NCBI RefSeq assembly: GCF_009604375.1 | Contig: NZ_WEGH01000005.1 | Span: 310,001-374,000, forward strand | DNA: 64,000 nucleotides | Direction of reading: 5' to 3' | Source: Actinomadura macrotermitis | GTDB taxonomy: Bacteria; Actinomycetota; Actinomycetes; Streptosporangiales; Streptosporangiaceae | Program-made: the position numbers and the translations under genes | Notes under the pieces: generated by a model | Database searches by the model: none | Told to the model about the DNA's origin: nothing | What the model saw: only the letters and a program-made list of their open reading frames with translations | In this document: positions 49,297 to 57,503 of the stretch, in pieces | Numbering within the stretch: the first letter of the stretch is position 1 | How the letters are laid out: the number at the start of each line of letters is the position of its first letter

Positions 49297-51019
49297 CCAC
49301 GGACGGCGCGCCTTCCTCGGCGGCTCCCTCGCCGCCGTCGCCGCCGCGGCCCTGCCCGCCCTGCCCGCCGCCGCTGCGGCACCGCGCCCCCACGGCGCAC
49401 CCGACACCGTCTACCACGGCGGCACCGTCGTCCCCCTGGCCCCCGGCCGCCCCGACGCCCAGGCCATCGCCGTCACCGGCGGCCGCATCACCGCGATCGG
49501 CTCCGACCGGCGCATACGCGCCCTGGCCGCACGCACCACCGAACAGGTCGACCTGCGCGGCACGACCCTGCTGCCCGGCTTCATCGACGCCCACAGCCAC
49601 CTGCCCGCCCCCGGCCTCATCGGCCTGTACTGGGCCGACCTGTCCAGCCCCCCGGTCGGCACCGTCACCGGCATCGCCGACCTCATCGCCGCACTGAAGA
49701 CCAAGGCCGCCGCCGGCGCCCCCGGCGCATGGATCCTCGGCTGGGGCTACGACCAGACCCTGCTCGCCGAAGGACGCCACCCCACCGCCGCCGACCTGGA
49801 CCAGGTCTCGGCCACCGCCCCCATCTGGGCCGCCCACACCAACGGCCACATGGGCGTGGCCAACACCGCCGCGCTGCGCCTGGCCGGCATCACCGAACAC
49901 ACCCCCGACCCGCCCGGCGGCGTCATCGCCCGCGACCCCGCCACCGGCCGCCCCACCGGCCTGCTCCAAGAGGCCGCCACCACCCTGGTCACCCGCCACC
50001 AGCCCGCCCTCACCCCCGCCCAGCTCACCGCCGCCGCCCGCGCCACCGACGCCCTGTACGCCGCGGCCGGGGTCACCACCACCGTCGTGGCCGGCGGCGG
50101 CGCCGACACCTACGCCGCCCTCAACGCCTGGCGCGCCGCCGGCGTGCTGCGCCTGCGCGCCCTGCTCATGCTGAACGGCGACCCCCTGGCCCCCGGCGGC
50201 CTGCCCCTGCCCGAAGGCACCGGCGACGACCGCGTCCGCGTCTCCGGCTACGGCGAAGCGGTCTACGACGGCTCCATCCAGGGCTACACCGGCTACCTCA
50301 CCCAGCCCTACCACCGCCTGGCCGACGGGCTGCCCGCCGGCTACCGCGGCTACACCAACTACCCCGCCGACCTGCTGAAACGGCGCGTCGACGCCCTCTA
50401 CGCCGCCGGATACGCCATCCGCCTGCACGCCAACGGCGACGCCGCCATCGACGACCTGCTGGACGCCTACGAGGCCGCCATCGCCAAGCACGGCCGCCGC
50501 GACCACCGGATGCGCGTCGAGCACGCCCAGACCGCCCGCCCCGACCAGCTGCGCCGCATGCGCCGCCTCGGCGTCACCGCCTCCTTCTTCGTCTCCCACA
50601 CCTACTACTGGGGCGACCAGCACCGCGACGTCTTCCTCGGCCCCGAACGCGCCGCCCGCATCAGCCCGCTGCGCTCGGCCCAGCGGCTGAACCTGCGCCA
50701 CAGCCTGCACCTGGACAGCCCCGTCGTGCCGATGAGCCCGCTGCAGGCCCTCTGGTCGGCGGTCAACCGCACCACCCGCAGCGGCCGCGTCCTCGGCCCC
50801 GCCGAACGCGTCACCCCCGCCCGCGCGCTGCGCGCCCTCACCATCGACGCCGCCTGGCAGCACTTCCACGACCACGACCGCGGCTCCCTGGAGCCCGGCA
50901 AGCTCGCCGACCTGACCGTGCTGTCGGCCGACCCGCGCACCGTCCCGCCCCAGCGGATCAAGGACGTCCAGGTCCTGCGCACCGTCGTCGGCGGCACCAC
51001 CGTCCACCACCGCGACTGA
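49277..51019 (+). CDS. Tat-exported amidohydrolase (YtcJ-like, amidohydrolase 3)
   Basis: A 580-residue hydrolase. The N-terminus MCTLCSDHGRRAFLGGSLAA has a twin-arginine signal (RRAFLGG) with an odd CxxC in front. GGTVVPLAPGRPDAQAIAVT and LPGFIDAHSHLPAPG (metal-binding HxH), ILGWGYDQTLLAEGRHPTA, IRLHANGDAAIDDLL, MRVEHAQTARPDQLRRM and LEPGKLADLTVLSADPRT are typical of YtcJ-type amidohydrolases. It acts outside the cell, perhaps releasing the transported sulfonate from an amide or ester precursor. The substrate is unknown. It overlaps the ATPase gene by 20 bases. Confidence 0.87.
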   Translation: MCTLCSDHGRRAFLGGSLAAVAAAALPALPAAAAAPRPHGAPDTVYHGGTVVPLAPGRPDAQAIAVTGGRITAIGSDRRIRALAARTTEQVDLRGTTLLPGFIDAHSHLPAPGLIGLYWADLSSPPVGTVTGIADLIAALKTKAAAGAPGAWILGWGYDQTLLAEGRHPTAADLDQVSATAPIWAAHTNGHMGVANTAALRLAGITEHTPDPPGGVIARDPATGRPTGLLQEAATTLVTRHQPALTPAQLTAAARATDALYAAAGVTTTVVAGGGADTYAALNAWRAAGVLRLRALLMLNGDPLAPGGLPLPEGTGDDRVRVSGYGEAVYDGSIQGYTGYLTQPYHRLADGLPAGYRGYTNYPADLLKRRVDALYAAGYAIRLHANGDAAIDDLLDAYEAAIAKHGRRDHRMRVEHAQTARPDQLRRMRRLGVTASFFVSHTYYWGDQHRDVFLGPERAARISPLRSAQRLNLRHSLHLDSPVVPMSPLQALWSAVNRTTRSGRVLGPAERVTPARALRALTIDAAWQHFHDHDRGSLEPGKLADLTVLSADPRTVPPQRIKDVQVLRTVVGGTTVHHRD

Positions 51020-51036
51020 CCAAGGAACACCCGCTC

Positions 51037-52140
51037 ATGGACCACCCCTTGAACCTGCACTGGTTCCTGCCCACCACCGGCGACGGCCACGACGTGCGCA
51101 CCGCCATCACCACCACCGACACCCACCGCCCCGCCGCCCGCACCGCCGACCTGCGCTACCTGGTCCAGGTCGCCCGCGCCGCTGAGGCCACCGGCTTCCA
51201 GGCCGCCCTCACCCCCGTCGGCGCCGGCTGCCCCGACCCCTGGATCGTGTGCGCCGCCCTCGCCCAGCACACCGACCGGCTGCGGCCGCTGGTGGCGTTC
51301 CGGCCCGGCTTCACCCTGCCCACCCTGCTCGCCCAGCAGGCCCAGGCCTTCCAGCAGATCTCCGGCGACCGGCTGCTGCTCAACGTCGTCACCGGCGGCG
51401 ACCCCGCCGAACAGCGCGCCTACGGCGACTTCCTGGACCACGACGCCCGCTACGCCCGCACCGGCGAGTTCCTGCACGTGCTGCGCCGCGCCTTCACCGG
51501 CACCCCCTTCGACCACCACGGCGACCACTACCGCATCGAACGCGGCGGCCTGGCCACCCCGCTGACCACGCCCCCGCCGATCTACTTCGGCGGCGCCTCG
51601 CCCGCCGCCGAGCAGGTCGCCGCCCGCCACGCCGACGTCGCGCTCATGTGGGGCGAGCCGCCCGCCGCGATCGCCGAGCGCATCACCCGGCTGCGCGCCC
51701 TGGCCGCCGCCCACGGCCGCACCCTGCGCTTCGGCATCCGGCTGCACGTCATCACCCGCGACACCACCGCCGCGGCCTGGGCCGAGACCGAACGCCTGCT
51801 GCAGGGCATGGACCCCGCCCGCATCGCCGCCGCCCAGGCCCGCTTCGCCCGCTTCGACTCCGTCGGCCAGCGCCGCATGGTGGACCTGCACCACGGCACC
51901 ACCGCCGACCTGGAGATCTCACCGGGCCTGTGGGCCGGCGCCGGCCTGGTCCGCGAAGGCGCCGGCACCGCCCTGGTCGGCTCGCACGCCGAGGTCGCCG
52001 AACTGATCCGCGGCTACGCCGCCCTCGGCGTGCAGGAGTTCATCCTGTCGGGCTGGCCGCACCTGGAGGAGGCCTACCGCGTCGGCGAGAACGTCCTGCC
52101 CCGCCTGGCCCCCGCCACGACCCAGAACCATCCGGCATGA
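51037..52140 (+). CDS. ssuD: alkanesulfonate monooxygenase-like flavin oxidoreductase (LLM)
   Basis: A 367-residue LLM-class protein: LNLHWFLPTTGDGHDVRTAI, YLVQVARAAEATGFQAALTP, ALAQHTDRLRPLVAFRPGFT, LLLNVVTGGDPAEQRAYGDF, and PPIYFGGASPAAEQVAARHA all match SsuD-type FMNH2-dependent alkanesulfonate monooxygenases. It would release sulfite from the imported sulfonate. No NADPH:FMN reductase gene (SsuE) is next to it, so another reductase must supply FMNH2. The ATG is preceded by CAAGGAA. It is the last gene of the operon. Confidence 0.9.
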   Translation: MDHPLNLHWFLPTTGDGHDVRTAITTTDTHRPAARTADLRYLVQVARAAEATGFQAALTPVGAGCPDPWIVCAALAQHTDRLRPLVAFRPGFTLPTLLAQQAQAFQQISGDRLLLNVVTGGDPAEQRAYGDFLDHDARYARTGEFLHVLRRAFTGTPFDHHGDHYRIERGGLATPLTTPPPIYFGGASPAAEQVAARHADVALMWGEPPAAIAERITRLRALAAAHGRTLRFGIRLHVITRDTTAAAWAETERLLQGMDPARIAAAQARFARFDSVGQRRMVDLHHGTTADLEISPGLWAGAGLVREGAGTALVGSHAEVAELIRGYAALGVQEFILSGWPHLEEAYRVGENVLPRLAPATTQNHPA

Positions 52141-52219
52141 AACCTCGCCCGGCCCGGCGAACCGGCACACAATCGGCGCAGGCTCCACATCACCACCCGC
52201 CGATGCCGGGAGACCCGTC

Positions 52220-53245
52220 ATGCGCCGACCCGCCCCCTGGATCGCCACCGCCGCCCTCGCCGGAACCCTCGCCGGCGCGCTGACCGGCTTCCTGCTCGCC
52301 CCCTCGCCCGGCGACGCCGCCCCCCGAGCCGCCACGACCACCCCCACAGCGGTGTCCAAGGCCCGGGCGGTGCGGCCCGCCGGCGCCACCCACCACCTGG
52401 CGCTCAACATGCCCGCCGCCGACCGCGCCAAGGCCGCCGCGCTCGGCTACGACCTGTTCGACGTCGGCCCCGACCCGGACGAGATCGCCGCGCTGCCGCC
52501 CGGCGGCCGGGCCATGGTGTGGGCCGGCAACTTCACCTGCGGCGACTTCACCATGGCGGCCGACGACTTCACCGCCGCCGTCGAGCGCCTGGCCGGCGAC
52601 CCGCGCGTCTACGGCTGGTACCTGTCGGACGAGCCCGACCCCGCCGGCTGCCCCGGCATCGCCGCCGAGATCCGCCGCCGCGCCGACATCGTGCACACCC
52701 ACGCCCCCGGCCAGAAGGCGTTCGCCTCCCTCACCGACTGGAGCATGCGGCCGCTGCGCCCCGAGACCACCCACCTGGACCTGATCGGCCTGGACCCCTA
52801 CCCCTGCCGCACCGGCGCCACCGGCTGCGACCTGCGGCGCGTGGACGCGATGGTCGCCCAGGCCGACCAGGCCGGCTTCCCCCGCCGCATGATCGTCCCG
52901 GTGTTCCAGACGTTCGGCCAGACCTGCGCCGGCGGTGAGGACGCCTGGCGGCTGCCCACCGCCCGCCAGCTGCGGGCCCTGCTGGACCACTGGAAGACCC
53001 TCGCGCCCCGCCCCGCCCTGGACATCAGCTACTCCTGGGGCCACCAGCACCAGTGGGCCTGCCCCACCCTCGCCGACGCCCCCGGCCTGCAGGCCGTCAT
53101 GAAACGCCACAACACCGCCGCCACCACGGAGTCCAAGCCCCCGGCGCCCACACCCACACCCACACCGGCGACGACGACGACGGCGCCGTGCGCGCCGCAG
53201 CCGGCACGGCCCAGCGCCCGCGCCAAGGCGATCCCCGGCCCGTAG
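52220..53245 (+). CDS. secreted glycoside-hydrolase-like (TIM barrel) protein
   Basis: A 341-residue exported protein with a signal peptide (WIATAALAGTLAGALTGFLL). The middle resembles a (beta/alpha)8 glycosidase: DPRVYGWYLSDEPDPAGCPG with an acid at the expected strand end, THLDLIGLDPYPCRTGATGC, IVPVFQTFGQTCAGGEDAWR and DISYSWGHQHQWAC. Several cysteines could form disulphides. The tail is Pro/Thr-rich and includes a short CCCACA nucleotide repeat. The ATG at 52220 is preceded by GGGAG. The carbohydrate substrate is not known. Confidence 0.78.
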   Translation: MRRPAPWIATAALAGTLAGALTGFLLAPSPGDAAPRAATTTPTAVSKARAVRPAGATHHLALNMPAADRAKAAALGYDLFDVGPDPDEIAALPPGGRAMVWAGNFTCGDFTMAADDFTAAVERLAGDPRVYGWYLSDEPDPAGCPGIAAEIRRRADIVHTHAPGQKAFASLTDWSMRPLRPETTHLDLIGLDPYPCRTGATGCDLRRVDAMVAQADQAGFPRRMIVPVFQTFGQTCAGGEDAWRLPTARQLRALLDHWKTLAPRPALDISYSWGHQHQWACPTLADAPGLQAVMKRHNTAATTESKPPAPTPTPTPATTTTAPCAPQPARPSARAKAIPGP

Positions 53246-53262
53246 CCGGCGCCGAACAGCGG

Positions 53263-54243
53263 TCAGCGCGCCGGCCGGTGCTCCCGGGCCGCCGCGCGCA
53301 CGAGCCGGGACCCCAGATCGTGCAGCAGGGCGGCCAGCTCGGGCGGCTCGCGGACCTCGAAGTCCACCTCCAGGAACGCCAGCCGCAGCGCGGTGTACTC
53401 CAGCGACGCCGGAGCGGGGCGCAGCACGCAGGAGCGGTCGTCGACCGGCTCCACCTCGTGCCCGGCCACCGGGAACCGGTCGGCGAGCTCGGCCGCGGAC
53501 ACGCGCACCAGCAGCACCGGCCGCACCTCGGGCCGTCCCGCCGCCAGCGAGCGGCGCGCGAAGGCCGCCGCGTCCCCGCCGGGCGGCTCGCGCGGCGCGG
53601 CGCGCACCCCGGTCGGCTCCGCCTCCTCCAGCCGGTCCACCCGCAGCGTCCGCCAGCCGTCCCGGCCGGTGTCGAAGGCGACCAGGTACCAGCGGCGCCC
53701 CGCCGCCACCAGCGCGTGCGGCTCGACCAGGCGGCGGGTGCGGGCGCCGTCCTTGTCGCGGTAGACCAGGCGCAGCCGCTCGCGGTCACGGCAGGCGGCC
53801 GCCAGGACGGTCAGCGTCCCCGGCTCGACCGTCGGCCCGGCGGGCGCCCCCGCGATCGGCACGGTGGCGGCGTGCAGGGCGCTCACCCGCCGCCGCAGCC
53901 GCGCGGGCAGCACCTGCTCCAGCTTGGCCAGCGCGCGCACCGAGGTCTCGGCCATCCCCGCCACCGCGCCGCCCGCCGCGGCGCGCAGCCCGATCGCGAT
54001 GGCGACGGCCTCCTCGTCGTCCAGCAGCAGCGGCGGCATCGCCGCCCCCGCCTCCAGCCGGTACCCGCCGATCGACCCGAGCGTGGCGTGCACCGGGTAG
54101 CCGAGGCCGCGCAGCCGCTCCACGTCGCGGCGCACCGTCCGCGCGCTCACCCCGAGCCGCTCCGACAGCTCGGGCCCGGTCCACTCACGCCGGGTCTGCA
54201 GGAGCGACAGCAGCTGCAGCAGCCGCGCTGAGGTGTCGGTCAC
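53263..54243 (-). CDS. WYL-domain (YafY) transcriptional regulator
   Basis: A 326-residue regulator with N-terminal HTH_11 (LLQLLSLLQTRREWTGPELS, ERLGVSARTVRRDVERLRGL) and a C-terminal WYL domain (ERLRLVYRDKDGARTRRLVE, PHALVAAGRRWYLVAFDTGR, WRTLRVDRLEEAEPT). WYL proteins often act as ligand- or nucleic-acid-sensing regulators. The GTG at 54243 gives the canonical start TDTSARLLQLL. It is divergent from the UvrA-like gene (64 bases apart) and probably controls it. The much longer frame covering 53263-56652 is a shadow of the UvrA gene. Confidence 0.92.
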   Translation of the reverse strand: MTDTSARLLQLLSLLQTRREWTGPELSERLGVSARTVRRDVERLRGLGYPVHATLGSIGGYRLEAGAAMPPLLLDDEEAVAIAIGLRAAAGGAVAGMAETSVRALAKLEQVLPARLRRRVSALHAATVPIAGAPAGPTVEPGTLTVLAAACRDRERLRLVYRDKDGARTRRLVEPHALVAAGRRWYLVAFDTGRDGWRTLRVDRLEEAEPTGVRAAPREPPGGDAAAFARRSLAAGRPEVRPVLLVRVSAAELADRFPVAGHEVEPVDDRSCVLRPAPASLEYTALRLAFLEVDFEVREPPELAALLHDLGSRLVRAAAREHRPAR

Positions 54244-54306
54244 GCCACCGAGTATGCCCGCCAATGAGGACAGATCCTGGCCTGCTTGGTGCCTAGCGTG
54301 ACGGGC

Positions 54307-56574
54307 ATGAGCGAGAGCATCGTGATCAGCGGAGCCCGGGAGAACAACCTCAAGGACGTCTCGCTGCGCATCCCCAAGGAGCGCATCGTGGTGTTCACCG
54401 GCGTCTCGGGCTCGGGCAAGTCCTCCCTGGTGTTCGGCACCGTCGCGGTGGAGGCCCGGCGCCGGCTGAACGAGATCTACTCCTGGCACGTGCGCGACCG
54501 GCTGCCCAAGCACGAGCGGCCCGACGCCGACGCGATCGAGAACCTGACCCCCGCCGTCGTGGTCGACCAGCGGCCGATCGGCGGCAACGCCCGCTCCACC
54601 GTCGGCACCGCCACCGGCGTCCAGCCGATGATCCGGGTGCTGTTCTCCCGGCACGCCGTCCCGAGCGCCGGGGAGGCGAGCCGCTACTCCTTCAACGACC
54701 CCCAGGGCATGTGCCCGCGCTGCGACGGCCTCGGCCGCACCGCCCGCCTCGACCTGGACCGCATCCTGGACACCGCGCGGTCCCTGGACGACGGCGCCAT
54801 CGTGTTCCCGCCGTTCGCCGCCGGCACCTTCACCTGGCAGCTGTACGCCGAGTCGGGCCTGTTCGACCCCGGCAAGCCGCTGCGCGACTTCACCGAGGAC
54901 GAATGGCGGCTGTTCCTGCACGGCGACGGCTTTCGCGTCCCCCGCCGCAACCGCAACGGAACGCAGGGCGACAACGCCTACGAGGGCATCGTCCGGCGCT
55001 TCGACCGCCTCTACCTCAACCGCGACCCCGCCTCGCTGCCCGAGCGCACGCAGGCCCTGGTCCGCGACGCCGTCACCCGCGCCGCCTGCCCCGAGTGCGG
55101 CGGCGCCCGCCTGAACAAGGCCGCCCTGGCCGGCAAGATCGACGGCCGCACCATCGCCGACTTCGGCCGCATGGAGATCACCGACCTGATCGCGGTGCTC
55201 GGCGCGATCGGCGACCCGGTGGCCCAGACGGTCGCCCAGGCCGCCGCGGACCGGCTGCGGCGCCTGGAGTCGGCCGGCCTCGGCCACCTCACCCTGGACC
55301 GCCCGGCCCGCGCGCTGTCGGGCGGCGAGGCCCAGCGGCTGAAGATCGTGCGCTACCTCGGCTCGGGCCTCACCGGCATGACCTACATCTTCGACGAGCC
55401 GAGCGCCGGCCTGCACCCGCGCGACGTCGCCCGCCTGAACGACCTGCTGCGGCGGCTGCGCGACCAGGGCAACACCGTCCTGGTCGTCGAGCACGACCCG
55501 GGCGTCATCGCCGCCGCCGACCACGTCGTCGACCTCGGCCCCGGCGCCGGGACACGCGGCGGCCGGGTCGTGTTCCAGGGCCCGGTCGCCCGGCTGCGCC
55601 AGGCCGACACCCCCACCGGCCGGTCCCTGCGCCGCGCCGCGCCCCTGAAGGACCGCTTCCGCGAGCCGGCCGGCTGGCTCACCGTCGCCGGCGCGCGCTC
55701 CCACAACCTCAAGGACGTCACCGCGCGCTTCCCCGTCGGCGTGCTGACCGCCATCACCGGCGTGGCCGGATCGGGCAAGAGCACGCTGGTGGCCACGGAG
55801 TTCCGCGCCGCCCACCCCGAAGCGATCATGGTGGACCAGTCGGCGGCCACCGCGGCGCGGCGCGCCTGCCCCGCCACCCACCTGGACATCATGGACCGGC
55901 TGCGGCGGCTGTTCGCCGGCGAGAACGGCGCGCCGGCGGGACTGTTCAGCTTCAACTCCACCGGCGCCTGCCCCGCCTGCGCCGGCCACGGCACCGTCCG
56001 CACCGATCTGGCGTTCATGGACCCGGTGACCACCCTGTGCCATGAGTGCCGCGGCACCCGCTACCGGCCCGAGGCGCTGCGCCACACCGTGCGCGGCAAG
56101 ACGATCGCGGACGTCCTGGCGATGACCGCCGAGGAGGCCCTGGCCTGGACCGGCGACCCGCACGTGGAGCGCACGCTGCGCACCCTGACCGAGGTGGGGC
56201 TCGGCTACCTGACGCTCGGCCGCTCCCTGGACACCCTGTCGGGCGGCGAGCGCCAGCGCCTCAAGCTCGCCGGGCACCTGCACCGCGACGGCGAGATCTA
56301 CGTGCTGGACGAGCCGACCACCGGCCTGCACCCCGCCGACACCGCCACCCTGCTCGCGCTGCTGGACCGGCTGGTGGACCGCGGCAACACCGTGCTGGTC
56401 ATCGAGCACGACCTGGACGTGGTCAAGCACGCCGACTGGGTGGTGGACCTCGGCCCCGGCGGCGGCCGCCACGGCGGCGAGATCGTCTTCGCCGGCACCC
56501 CCGCCGACCTCGCCCGCGACCCGCACTCGGCCACCGCCGCCCACCTGCGCGCCGGCCTCGCGCACGCCGCCTGA
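54307..56574 (+). CDS. UvrA-like ABC protein (UvrA2/drug-resistance type)
   Basis: A 755-residue protein with two ABC modules. Walker A motifs GVSGSGKSS (near 34) and GVAGSGKST (near 488), Q/signature regions DRPARALSGGEAQRLKIVRY and SLDTLSGGERQRLKLAGHLH, Walker B IFDEPSAGLHPRDVARLNDL and VLDEPTTGLHPAD, plus zinc cysteines CPRCDGLG, CPECGGARL and CPACAGHGTV. It is ~200 residues shorter than genuine UvrA and lacks the UvrB-binding insertion. It therefore probably belongs to the UvrA2/DrrC-like group tied to drug tolerance. Divergent from a WYL regulator. Confidence 0.9.
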   Translation: MSESIVISGARENNLKDVSLRIPKERIVVFTGVSGSGKSSLVFGTVAVEARRRLNEIYSWHVRDRLPKHERPDADAIENLTPAVVVDQRPIGGNARSTVGTATGVQPMIRVLFSRHAVPSAGEASRYSFNDPQGMCPRCDGLGRTARLDLDRILDTARSLDDGAIVFPPFAAGTFTWQLYAESGLFDPGKPLRDFTEDEWRLFLHGDGFRVPRRNRNGTQGDNAYEGIVRRFDRLYLNRDPASLPERTQALVRDAVTRAACPECGGARLNKAALAGKIDGRTIADFGRMEITDLIAVLGAIGDPVAQTVAQAAADRLRRLESAGLGHLTLDRPARALSGGEAQRLKIVRYLGSGLTGMTYIFDEPSAGLHPRDVARLNDLLRRLRDQGNTVLVVEHDPGVIAAADHVVDLGPGAGTRGGRVVFQGPVARLRQADTPTGRSLRRAAPLKDRFREPAGWLTVAGARSHNLKDVTARFPVGVLTAITGVAGSGKSTLVATEFRAAHPEAIMVDQSAATAARRACPATHLDIMDRLRRLFAGENGAPAGLFSFNSTGACPACAGHGTVRTDLAFMDPVTTLCHECRGTRYRPEALRHTVRGKTIADVLAMTAEEALAWTGDPHVERTLRTLTEVGLGYLTLGRSLDTLSGGERQRLKLAGHLHRDGEIYVLDEPTTGLHPADTATLLALLDRLVDRGNTVLVIEHDLDVVKHADWVVDLGPGGGRHGGEIVFAGTPADLARDPHSATAAHLRAGLAHAA

Positions 56575-56711
56575 CCCGGCCCGGCCGGGCATCGACTTTG
56601 GTCTACCGGCCATGGCACATCGGACGATGCCCGGCCCCGTCCCCGGCGGCACGCTGGAACCACGCGATGCACACGGGGAGCGTGACCTTGCCCAGGATCA
56701 GGGGGATCTCG

Positions 56712-57503
56712 ATGAACGGCGCCGCGCGGGGCCACTGGGAACTCGACCACGACGGCCACCGCCTGCGGGTGGAGAGCGAGCGGCGCGGCTGGCTGCGCAC
56801 CGCCCGGCTGACCGTCGACGGCGAGCCGGCCGGGCAGGACGAGCAGGTGCTGTTCCAGGCCAGGTTCCCCTACGGCGAGCACACGGTGCTCGTCGGCTAC
56901 GACCTGCGCGGACTGCTGGACGGCCAGGCCGCCCGCGTCCGCCTCGACCCGCCCGAGCCCAAGGACGGCGGCAACAAGGACGGCGATGCCAAGGACGACG
57001 CCGCCAAGCCCGAAGGCGTCGCGTTCACCCCGCCCGAAGGCACCCGCGCCGCCCGCCGCGAGCGGTTCGCGATGCAGCATCCTGGCCTGTACGCCTCACG
57101 GCACGTGGTGCTGGCCGTCGGCAAGGTGCTGTTCGGGCTGCTCGGCGTCGCCGCGCTGATCAAGGCGCTGCTCGCGCTCGTCCCCTGGCCCGAACTCCAC
57201 CTGCCCAAGATCCCCTGGCCGGACCTCGACCTGCCGAGTCTGCCCCTGCCCGACATCGACCTGCCCGACGTCGCGCTGCCCGGCTGGCTCACGGCGGTCC
57301 TGGCCACCACCAAGTTCTGGCTGCCGGTCCTCATCGCCATCGGCGTCGCCCGCAAGGAGGCCGAACGGCGCAGGAGGCAGCGCGACGCCCGCCAGAACAC
57401 CGAGCCCGCCGCCGGACCCGCCGCTGGCCCGGCGGGCTCAGCCGCTCAGCAGCGCGAAAAGGCCCGCGCAGGTCAGCACGACCATGACCGCGGCGACCGG
57501 TAG
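56712..57503 (+). CDS. hypothetical membrane protein with proline-repeat loop
   Basis: A 263-residue protein. A soluble N-terminal domain of about 85 residues (HWELDHDGHRLRVESERRGW, FPYGEHTVLVGYDLRGLLDG) looks like a small beta fold. A Lys/Asp linker follows, then one helix (VVLAVGKVLFGLLGVAALIK), a striking repeat of W/L-P-x-D/I-D-L units (WPDLDLPSLPLPDIDLPDVA), a second helix and a charged tail. Family not recognised. The ATG has GGGGGATC upstream. Its last 66 bases overlap the end of the convergent membrane gene. Confidence 0.75.
   Translation: MNGAARGHWELDHDGHRLRVESERRGWLRTARLTVDGEPAGQDEQVLFQARFPYGEHTVLVGYDLRGLLDGQAARVRLDPPEPKDGGNKDGDAKDDAAKPEGVAFTPPEGTRAARRERFAMQHPGLYASRHVVLAVGKVLFGLLGVAALIKALLALVPWPELHLPKIPWPDLDLPSLPLPDIDLPDVALPGWLTAVLATTKFWLPVLIAIGVARKEAERRRRQRDARQNTEPAAGPAAGPAGSAAQQREKARAGQHDHDRGDR

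Noticed and set aside
53145..53175. CCCACA tandem units at the end of the secreted glycosidase-like gene.
   Set aside because: They encode the Pro/Thr tail of the protein and are ordinary codon repetition, not an independent repeat element.
53263..56652. A 1129-residue open frame on the minus strand.
   Set aside because: Only the part 53263-54243 is real (WYL regulator). The rest is antisense to the UvrA-like gene and has the Gln/Arg/Gly/Ala composition of a shadow frame.
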